Assembly (NCBI GenBank): GCA_033720975.1
Contig: JAWWBL010000116.1
Location: 1-5,006, forward strand
DNA from: JAWWBL01 sp033720975
Lineage (GTDB): Bacteria > Actinomycetota > Acidimicrobiia > Spongiisociales > ZC4RG35
DNA: 5,006 nucleotides
Reading direction: 5' to 3'
Shown here: positions 1 through 5,006 of the stretch, in pieces
Numbering within the stretch: position 1 is the stretch's first letter
Layout: the number at the start of each line of letters is the position of its first letter
Program-made: the position numbers and the translations under genes
Notes under the pieces: model-generated
What the model was told of the DNA's origin: nothing
Seen by the model: only the letters and a program-made list of their open reading frames with translations
The model's database searches: none

Positions 1-858
1 CTTCCCGGCCCGATAGTCATCGAAGGCCTGAATGATCTCTTCACGGGTGTTCATCACGAAAGGGCCATACCTGGCGACGGGCTCGTTCAGGGGCTCGGAG
101 GAGCCGAGCATCGCCTCCAGCCCCTCCTCCCCGCCGATCAGGGTGATGCGACCCGCTCCTTGGTCGAAGAGGGCCATCTGGCCCCGGCTCACCTGCATGC
201 GACCGGCTCCCGCCATCCCACCTCCCCGGAATACGTACAGGAACGCCTGGTGATCGGGCTCGATCTCCAGGGTCACCTCTTCCTCGGGATACACCTTTAG
301 ATGGAGGTAGTTGATGGGGAGGTAGGTGTCGGCAACCCCGTCCACTCCATGCGTGTGGCCCGATATGACCACTGCCGACCCACCGGCGAACTCCACCACC
401 GGCATGTCCTCGGCGAGCAGGTCCTGGTAGCGGGGACGATTCCACTTGGCCTTTTTGGGGAGGTTGACCCAAAGCTGGAACCCATGGGCCCGTCCACCTG
501 CCCTCATGATCTTGGCCGATGGCATCTCTGAGTGGACGATGCCGGCGCCGGCGGTCATCCATTGGACGTCGCCCGGAGTGATCAGCCCTTTGTTGCCCTG
601 GCTGTCCTTGTGCTCGATCTCCCCGGCTAGGACATAGGTGACCGTTTCGAAGCCGCGATGAGGATGGTCAGGCGCACCCTTGGCGTCGCCGGGCGAGTTG
701 TCCACCGGGCCCATCTCGTCGAGCAGCAGGAATGGGCCGATGTGGTCGATACGGGCGGTTGGGAAGGGCCGATGGACCAGAAATCCCGCCCCCTCGAGCG
801 TGGTCACCGCGTCGACGCCGCCGACAGAGTTCCTCTCATTTCGAATGTTCGCATTCAT
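1..858 (-). CDS. Pirin-family bicupin protein, C-terminus cut by window edge
   Basis: Translating the minus strand from the ATG at 858-856 gives 286 residues with no stop up to base 1. The N-terminal cupin carries the pirin signature: HPHRGFETVTY at residues 65-75, a GxxxxxTPGDVQWMTAGAG-like stretch at about 91-106, and GIVHSEMP at 106-113. The four metal ligands known from pirins appear as His65, His67, His109 and Glu111. The C-terminal cupin ends in the family's EPVARYGPFVMNTREEI block (259-275), so probably only a few residues are missing. Pirins are cytosolic iron-binding cupins; some, such as E. coli YhhW, act as quercetin 2,3-dioxygenases, but the substrate here cannot be read from sequence. 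The start was chosen because MNANIR leads directly into the family's N-terminal strands. No Shine-Dalgarno sequence is visible, and a hairpin occupies its place. The gene is divergent from the desulfurase cluster. The family call is secure; the function is not. Confidence 0.93.
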   Translation of the reverse strand, partial: MNANIRNERNSVGGVDAVTTLEGAGFLVHRPFPTARIDHIGPFLLLDEMGPVDNSPGDAKGAPDHPHRGFETVTYVLAGEIEHKDSQGNKGLITPGDVQWMTAGAGIVHSEMPSAKIMRAGGRAHGFQLWVNLPKKAKWNRPRYQDLLAEDMPVVEFAGGSAVVISGHTHGVDGVADTYLPINYLHLKVYPEEEVTLEIEPDHQAFLYVFRGGGMAGAGRMQVSRGQMALFDQGAGRITLIGGEEGLEAMLGSSEPLNEPVARYGPFVMNTREEIIQAFDDYRAGK

Positions 859-874
859 CGGCTTGGTAAAGCCG
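859..874. repeat. Perfect inverted repeat touching the pirin start codon
   Basis: The plus strand reads CGGCTT GGTA AAGCCG, a perfect 6-bp stem with a 4-base loop. On the pirin (minus) strand it reads CGGCTT TACC AAGCCG followed immediately by the ATG at 858. In the pirin mRNA this hairpin would fill the place where a ribosome binding site normally sits. It could equally be a DNA operator half-site or chance. The pairing is plain in the sequence; any role is inference. Confidence 0.5.
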
Positions 875-925
875 GGCCATCGATCCGCTATTCCCGTTCG
901 GCGGAGCGTCGGGATCCTGCGAAAA

Positions 926-932
926 TGAGGTG
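926..932 (+). promoter_or_regulatory. Ribosome binding site deciding the desulfurase start
   Basis: TGAGGTG lies just before the ATG at 937, with six bases between the AGG core and the start codon. An alternative in-frame ATG at 925 would add only MRCL, overlaps this site and has no purine-rich motif at a suitable distance of its own. The site therefore favours 937, which gives the family's usual opening MIYLDHAATTP. Confidence 0.65.
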
Positions 933-936
933 CTTG

Positions 937-2061
937 ATGATCTATCTGGATCACGCGGCGACTACTCCCATGCGGCCTGGTGTATGGGAGTCCATGGCGC
1001 CATTCGCCTCAGACAAGTTTGGCAACTCGTCAGGTGTGCACGAGGTGTCGCGACGCGCCAAGAACGCCCTCGAGGAAGCGAGAGAGCAGATTGCCGGCGT
1101 GATCGGGGCCAAGCCGATGGAGGTGGTGTTCACCTCGGGGGGGACAGAATCGGACAATCTCGCTTTGAAGGGTGTCGTGCTCAACCGATCCCCTCGTAAG
1201 GGTGTGGTCACGGTTGCCACCGAGCACGATGCCATCCTGGAGTCTGTCTCCATGATCGACAGGATGGGCCTGCCGGTTTCGATCGTGGGAGTGGATCGGT
1301 CGGGGCTAGTCGACGAAGAAGAAATTCTCGATGCGATGGACCATTTCACGGCCGTTGTCTCGGTGATGCTGTTGAACAACGAAACGGGCGTGGTCCAGGA
1401 CGTTCGCTCCATCGGAAAGTTGTTGCCCGAGGGAGTCCTGCTCCATACCGATGCGGTGCAGGCATTTGGGTCCATGGACATCGACGTCGACGATCTCGGC
1501 GTCGACCTCATGACCATCACCGGCCACAAGTTCGGCGGCCCGAAGGGGGCGGGGATCCTCTATGTGCGCGAGGGAACCCCACTCGAGCCGCTGATCCACG
1601 GTGGCGGTCAGGAGTTGGGCCGGCGATCCGGCACCCATGACGTCGCAGGAGCGGTCGGGCTCGCCACGGCGATGTCCCTGGCGGCTTCTGATCGCGACCG
1701 CTTCCGCCGGGATGTCGGGGCAATCCGCGACGACTTCGAGAAGAGGCTCCTTGCCGGCGTCGAGGGCGCAGTGGTCAATTCGCCCAGCGCGACTCGTTCA
1801 CACCATCACCTCAACATCAGGTTTCCCGGAGTCCGCAACGAGACCCTGCTGCTCCGCATGGATCAGGAGGGCGTCGCGGCGTCGGCCGGCTCGGCGTGTC
1901 AATCGGGTGCTGCGACGGTATCCCACGTGTTGGAGTCGATGGGGCTGTCTCCGGCCGAGGCGAGAGAGAGCGTTCGCTTCAGCTTTGGCTGGTCATCGAC
2001 GGCTGCGGAAGCGGCCGAGGCAGCGGAGATCGTCATCGATCTGGCAGGCCGGCTCCGATGA
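937..2061 (+). CDS. iscS: Cysteine desulfurase, NifS/IscS type (class V aminotransferase fold)
   Basis: The product is 374 residues, a normal length for this PLP enzyme, which converts L-cysteine to L-alanine and holds the sulfur as a cysteine persulfide. It opens with YLDHAATTPMRPGV. The phosphate-binding GGTESDN is at 68-74, the cofactor-stacking His97 is in TEHDAIL, Asn148 is in LNNETG, and Asp172 and Gln175 are in HTDAVQAFG. The PLP-binding Lys198 is in TGHKFGGPKG, RSGT is at 230-233, and the sulfur-accepting Cys321 is in SAGSACQSG. No key residue is missing. The stop codon overlaps the mnmA start, so the likeliest sulfur recipient is MnmA, as with YrvO and MnmA in Bacillus subtilis. It may also feed Fe-S cluster assembly, which the sequence cannot exclude. 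The symbol iscS follows actinobacterial usage and does not imply an isc operon; no iscU or iscR is present here. Confidence 0.95.
   Translation: MIYLDHAATTPMRPGVWESMAPFASDKFGNSSGVHEVSRRAKNALEEAREQIAGVIGAKPMEVVFTSGGTESDNLALKGVVLNRSPRKGVVTVATEHDAILESVSMIDRMGLPVSIVGVDRSGLVDEEEILDAMDHFTAVVSVMLLNNETGVVQDVRSIGKLLPEGVLLHTDAVQAFGSMDIDVDDLGVDLMTITGHKFGGPKGAGILYVREGTPLEPLIHGGGQELGRRSGTHDVAGAVGLATAMSLAASDRDRFRRDVGAIRDDFEKRLLAGVEGAVVNSPSATRSHHHLNIRFPGVRNETLLLRMDQEGVAASAGSACQSGAATVSHVLESMGLSPAEARESVRFSFGWSSTAAEAAEAAEIVIDLAGRLR
2058..2061 (+). other. ATGA stop-start overlap between iscS and mnmA
   Basis: The mnmA start codon ATG (2058-2060) shares bases with the desulfurase stop TGA (2059-2061). Only a weak AGG (2046-2048) lies nine bases before the start. 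This arrangement is typical of translational coupling, in which ribosomes ending the first gene restart on the second, and would keep the two proteins in step. Confidence 0.85.
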
Positions 2062-3107
2062 GAGCGCTCGTGGCGATGTCCGGTGGCGTCGATTCTTCTG
2101 TGGCTGCGGCGCTGATGAGGGACCGTGGCTTCGATGTCATCGGGGTGACCCTCAAGCTGTGGTCCGGCCCCAACGGTGAAGCTCCGACTGCCGGTTGCTG
2201 CACCGTCTCGGATGCGGAGGACGCCCGCCGCGTGGCGGCCGAGTTGGACATCCCGTATTACGTCCTCGATCACACCGACGACTTCAGGGACGGTGTCGTC
2301 GACCGTTTCGTAGCCGAGTACGCATCGGGCCGCACCCCCAACCCGTGCATCGAATGCAATCGCACCGTGAAGTTCGACCGACTCATGTCACGCCTCTTCG
2401 AATTCGACTGTGAAGTGCTCGTGACCGGGCATCACGCAAAGGTCGTGCGCAAAAATGGCTCCTACTCGCTCCTCCGGGGCGAGGATCGTGCCAAGGATCA
2501 GTCTTACGTGCTCTCCATGCTCTCTCAGGAGCATCTGTCGCGGACCCTTCTCCCGGTAGGCGAGATGACAAAGGCCAAGGTCCGCCAGATAGCTGCGGGT
2601 CTTGGCATGAGAACCGCGCACAAACCCGAGTCGATGGAAATCTGCTTCGTCGGCCAGGACGACTACCGCGGGTTCCTGCGTGACCACTCACCGGAGGTTT
2701 TCCAACCGGGAAGGATCGTCGGCATGGACGGCGCCGAGTTGGGAACCCACCGCGGGGTCGTCGGCTTCACCGTCGGTCAACGGCGTGGTCTGGGCCTCGG
2801 CGGTGGCGAGCCCCGTTTCGTGGTCAGAATCGAGCCCGAAACTGCAACGATCGTGCTTGGAAGCAGGGAGGATCTTCGAGTCGGGGAGGTCGAGTTGACA
2901 CAGACCACCTGGACCTCATCCGATCCCGGAGAAGCTCGCGTGATGGCCCAATACCGGGCTCATGGCGAGCCCGTGCCAGCCACCCTGCGCGGGGATTCCC
3001 TGAGATTCGACGAGCCGCAGAAGGCTATTGCTCCTGGCCAGACCGTCGCTTTCTACAACGGCGACGAGGTGCTTGGCGGCGCCTTGATCTCGCGTCCGAT
3101 TGTGTGA
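2058..3107 (+). CDS. mnmA: tRNA-specific 2-thiouridylase MnmA
   Basis: The product is 349 residues, near the usual 350-370. MnmA adenylates U34 of the Lys, Glu and Gln tRNAs and replaces its 2-oxygen with sulfur, forming the s2U of mnm5s2U-type wobble bases. The ATP-binding PP-loop SGGVDSS is at 8-14, in the typical opening MRALVAMSGGVDSS. The two catalytic cysteines are Cys97 in TPNPCIECN and Cys196 in MEICFVGQDDYRGFL. A further family block is KDQSYVLSML at 147-156. From about 235 (TVGQRRGLGLGG) the central domain and C-terminal beta-barrel follow, ending in APGQTVAFYNGDEVLGGALI. The usual GHYA reads GHHA (124-127), a change I believe is common in actinobacteria. Reading frame continues 54 codons upstream inside the desulfurase gene, but the start at 2058 gives the family N-terminus. 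Sulfur presumably comes from the adjacent desulfurase. Confidence 0.97.
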   Translation: MRALVAMSGGVDSSVAAALMRDRGFDVIGVTLKLWSGPNGEAPTAGCCTVSDAEDARRVAAELDIPYYVLDHTDDFRDGVVDRFVAEYASGRTPNPCIECNRTVKFDRLMSRLFEFDCEVLVTGHHAKVVRKNGSYSLLRGEDRAKDQSYVLSMLSQEHLSRTLLPVGEMTKAKVRQIAAGLGMRTAHKPESMEICFVGQDDYRGFLRDHSPEVFQPGRIVGMDGAELGTHRGVVGFTVGQRRGLGLGGGEPRFVVRIEPETATIVLGSREDLRVGEVELTQTTWTSSDPGEARVMAQYRAHGEPVPATLRGDSLRFDEPQKAIAPGQTVAFYNGDEVLGGALISRPIV

Positions 3108-3134
3108 CGCCCCGTCGTTAACGTCCTCATCGAC
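3108..3134 (+). other. Short mnmA-ligA gap with palindrome, no clear RBS
   Basis: This 27-base gap holds an 8-bp palindrome CGTTAACG (3116-3123) and no purine-rich Shine-Dalgarno sequence before the ligA ATG at 3135. The spacing suggests that ligA shares the mnmA transcript. I see no terminator (no strong GC stem followed by a T run). Translation may depend on ribosomes arriving from mnmA, or a promoter inside mnmA may give a leaderless transcript; the sequence does not decide between these. Confidence 0.4.
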
Positions 3135-5006
3135 ATGCCCGAAGCCTCAGCGCGAATCGACCAACTACGCGACGAGATCCGCGGCCACAACTACCGCTAC
3201 CACGTGCTCGACGACCCTGTGGTCTCCGATGCTCACTACGACGCGTTGGTAGCAGAGCTCAAGGAGCTGGAGAGCCGGCATCCCGAGCTGATCACACCCG
3301 ACAGCCCGACACAAAGGGTCGGAGCCCCGGTCTCCGAGTTGTTCGCACCGGTTCGGCATCGGCGCCCCCTCTTCTCACTCGACAACGCCGAGACCCGGGA
3401 GGACCTCCAGGCGTGGGAACAGAGGATCGAGCGCGGTCTGGGAGTGGCCCCGGGCGGATATGTGTGCGAGATGAAGGTCGATGGCCTGGCAGTGGTGCTC
3501 ACATACCGCGACGGCGCCCTGGTGACCGGTGCTACCAGGGGTGACGGCACCACGGGGGAGGACATCACCGCCAATCTGAGGACCATCTCCTCGATTCCTC
3601 TCCGCCTCATCGGGGAGTCCCCTCCCAGGGTGCTCGAAGTGAGGGGCGAGGTCTACATGCCGTACGGCGCATTCGAGGACCTCAACGAGGCTCAGCTCGA
3701 GGCAGGTCGTCCGGTGTTCGCCAACGCCCGCAACGCCGCGGCCGGATCGGTCCGGCAGAAGGACCCGTCGGTCACTGCCAGCCGCAACCTGGAGATATGG
3801 ATCTATCAGCTTGGGCTCGTCGAGGGCGGCCCTTCATTCGACACTCACTGGGAGACGTTGGGGTATCTCCGGTCGCTGGGCCTGCGCACCAACCCGGCGA
3901 GCCGCCGTGTCGACTCGATCGACGAGGTCTTCTCCTACGTCGAGGAGGCAGAGAAGAGCCGCCATGACATGGGTTATCAGACCGACGGCGTCGTGATAAA
4001 GGTGGACTCACTGTCCGAGCAAGACTCCCTCGGGTTCACCGCAAAGGCCCCTCGATGGGCGATCGCCTACAAGTTCCCACCGGAAGAGCAGGTGACGAAG
4101 CTGAAGGACATCTGGATCAACATCGGGCGAACCGGGGCAGCCACGCCCTTTGCCGTTCTCGACCCGGTGTTCGTCGGAGGTGCCATGGTGGGCATGGCCA
4201 CTCTCCACAACCAGGACCAGGTAGCGCTGAAGGACCTTCGCATCGGAGACCAGGTGATCGTTCGTCGCGCCGGGGACGTGATTCCAGAGGTCGTGGGCCC
4301 TGTCGTGTCGGTGCGGACCGGCAAAGAGAAGAAGTGGCGGATGCCGAAACTATGCCCGTTTTGCGGGCATGACATCGTCAGACTGGAGGGTGAGTCGGTC
4401 GCCAGGTGCACCGGTGGTTTCGAGTGCCCGTCTCGCGTCAGAGAGTGGCTGTTTCACTTCGCGAGCCGAGGAGGCATGGACATAGAGCACCTTGGCTACA
4501 AAACCATCGATCTACTTCTGAATGAGGGATTGATCTCCGACCCCGCCGACATTTTCACATTCGATGTTGATGGGCTAGTTGATTACGAAGGTTGGGGTGA
4601 GATCTCGGTCGAGAATCTCAGGTCGGCAATCGAGTCGGCAAAGGACCGCCCGGTCGCCAGGCTCTTGACTGCACTCGGGATCCGGCACGTCGGCGGGACG
4701 GTGGCGCGCACGCTTGTCAGGCACTTTGGTGGGCTCCCCGCCCTGATGGCGGCGTCGGAGGAGGAGATTTCCGCCGTTGAGGGGATTGGCCCGGTGATTG
4801 CCGCCGAGGTTCGTGACTGGTCGACCGATCAGGCCAATATCCGCCTGATCGAAAAGCTGGGCCGGGCGGGGGTGCGCCTTGTCGACGAACCGGAGGACAC
4901 CGGCACACCCGACTTGTTGGCCGGGGCGACCTTCGTGGTGTCAGGGAGCTTGGATGGCTTCACACGGGAGGAGGCAGCGGCCGCTATCGAGGCTCGCGGC
5001 GGCAAG
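3135..5006 (+). CDS. ligA: NAD+-dependent DNA ligase LigA, cut in BRCT domain by window edge
   Basis: The frame is open for 624 residues to the window edge; bacterial LigA is usually about 670-690, so roughly 50 are missing. The enzyme seals nicks in DNA, using NAD+ to form a ligase-AMP intermediate, and joins Okazaki fragments. Domain Ia shows Tyr22-His23 and Asp32, Tyr35, Asp36, which bind NMN in the family. The adenylated lysine is Lys114 in CEMKVDG. Other nucleotidyltransferase motifs are TRGDGTTGED (134-143), EVRGEV (168-173, Glu172), DGVVIKV (284-290, Lys289) and AYKFP (311-315, Lys313). The OB fold follows, with GRTG at 331-334. The zinc finger is Cys407, Cys410, Cys425, Cys431, then helix-hairpin-helix repeats (about 508-565) and a BRCT domain from about 592. 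The ATG at 3135 is the first in-frame start after mnmA and matches the family N-terminus. All essential residues are present. Confidence 0.97.
   Translation, partial: MPEASARIDQLRDEIRGHNYRYHVLDDPVVSDAHYDALVAELKELESRHPELITPDSPTQRVGAPVSELFAPVRHRRPLFSLDNAETREDLQAWEQRIERGLGVAPGGYVCEMKVDGLAVVLTYRDGALVTGATRGDGTTGEDITANLRTISSIPLRLIGESPPRVLEVRGEVYMPYGAFEDLNEAQLEAGRPVFANARNAAAGSVRQKDPSVTASRNLEIWIYQLGLVEGGPSFDTHWETLGYLRSLGLRTNPASRRVDSIDEVFSYVEEAEKSRHDMGYQTDGVVIKVDSLSEQDSLGFTAKAPRWAIAYKFPPEEQVTKLKDIWINIGRTGAATPFAVLDPVFVGGAMVGMATLHNQDQVALKDLRIGDQVIVRRAGDVIPEVVGPVVSVRTGKEKKWRMPKLCPFCGHDIVRLEGESVARCTGGFECPSRVREWLFHFASRGGMDIEHLGYKTIDLLLNEGLISDPADIFTFDVDGLVDYEGWGEISVENLRSAIESAKDRPVARLLTALGIRHVGGTVARTLVRHFGGLPALMAASEEEISAVEGIGPVIAAEVRDWSTDQANIRLIEKLGRAGVRLVDEPEDTGTPDLLAGATFVVSGSLDGFTREEAAAAIEARGGK

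Larger units (their letters stand above)
859..936. promoter_or_regulatory. Divergent intergenic region between pirin and desulfurase genes
   Basis: These 78 bases separate two divergent start codons, so promoters for both directions must lie here or reach into the neighbouring coding sequence. For the plus strand the best I can offer is a weak pair: TTGGTA (863-868) as -35 and GCTATT (887-892) as -10, with an 18-base spacer. Neither box is close to consensus. No credible -10 box stands out on the minus strand. The region also holds a perfect 6-bp inverted repeat beside the pirin start, and a 5-bp repeat TCCCG (892-896) / CGGGA (910-914) in what would be the desulfurase leader. That promoters lie here is inferred from gene orientation; the exact boxes are guesses. 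Confidence 0.45.

Noticed and set aside
41..562. 173-codon minus-strand open frame within the pirin gene
   Set aside because: It is low in complexity (rich in Arg, Gly, Pro) and matches no family; the pirin protein is read in a different frame of the same strand.
658..936. In-frame 93-codon upstream extension of the desulfurase reading frame
   Set aside because: It lies antisense over the pirin gene, its translation resembles no desulfurase N-terminus, and the start at 937 has a ribosome site and the standard MIYLDHAATTP opening.
859..954. Upstream GTG (954-952) as an alternative pirin start
   Set aside because: The frame is open, but this would add 32 residues unlike any pirin N-terminus and overlap the desulfurase start. 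The ATG at 858 fits the family.
1480..1510. Repeated GTCGAC units
   Set aside because: They fall in frame in the desulfurase and encode the DIDVDDLGVD segment, which is expected in this family; they are explained by codon use.
951..1529. 192-codon minus-strand open frame opposite the desulfurase
   Set aside because: It is a Ser/Thr-rich antisense shadow of a confidently identified gene, common in GC-rich coding DNA, and no motif is recognisable.
2002..2034. Short GCGGCCGAGGCAGCGGAG repeat-like run
   Set aside because: It encodes an Ala-Glu-rich C-terminal helix (AAEAAEAAE) of the desulfurase; an ordinary helix composition, not a functional DNA repeat.
1896..2057. 54-codon upstream extension of MnmA
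   Set aside because: It lies inside the desulfurase coding sequence and is Arg/Gly-rich; the ATG at 2058 gives the family N-terminus directly before the PP-loop.
2430..2441. GHHA in place of GHYA in MnmA
   Set aside because: It looked like a changed conserved residue, but His at this place is, as far as I recall, common in actinobacterial MnmA, and both catalytic cysteines are intact.

Overview
The window is a gene-dense, GC-rich piece of bacterial chromosome. The lineage is probably Actinomycetota, perhaps near the Acidimicrobiia. That rests on the GC-rich third codon positions, the wording of conserved LigA segments (GRTGAATPFAVLDPVFVGG, RRAGDVIPEVVGPV) and the gene order cysteine desulfurase - mnmA - ligA, which is known from actinobacteria such as Mycobacterium. 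The lineage call is an inference from remembered family patterns, not from a search.

Layout. A pirin-family cupin gene lies on the minus strand (1-858) and runs off the left edge, with only its extreme C-terminus missing. A 78-nt divergent intergenic region (859-936) separates it from a plus-strand cluster. That cluster holds a NifS/IscS-type cysteine desulfurase (937-2061), the tRNA 2-thiouridylase gene mnmA (2058-3107) and the NAD+-dependent DNA ligase gene ligA (3135-5006, cut by the right edge inside the BRCT domain). There is no stretch of more than 100 bases without a gene. I see no RNA gene, mobile element, CRISPR array or phage signal.

How the genes work together. The desulfurase and mnmA overlap by four bases (ATGA). 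This fits a dedicated sulfur relay: the desulfurase takes sulfur from cysteine as an enzyme-bound persulfide, and MnmA places it on U34 of the Lys, Glu and Gln tRNAs. LigA is co-directional 27 nt further on and is probably co-transcribed, although its job (joining Okazaki fragments and sealing nicks) is unrelated. The pirin gene is transcribed away from the cluster and has no evident functional link to it.

All four proteins look intact where visible, and each keeps its catalytic or metal-binding residues. I found no convincing undescribed system. The points worth a second look are small: a perfect hairpin touching the pirin start codon, a ligA start without a visible Shine-Dalgarno sequence beside an 8-bp palindrome, and a local GC dip inside ligA.
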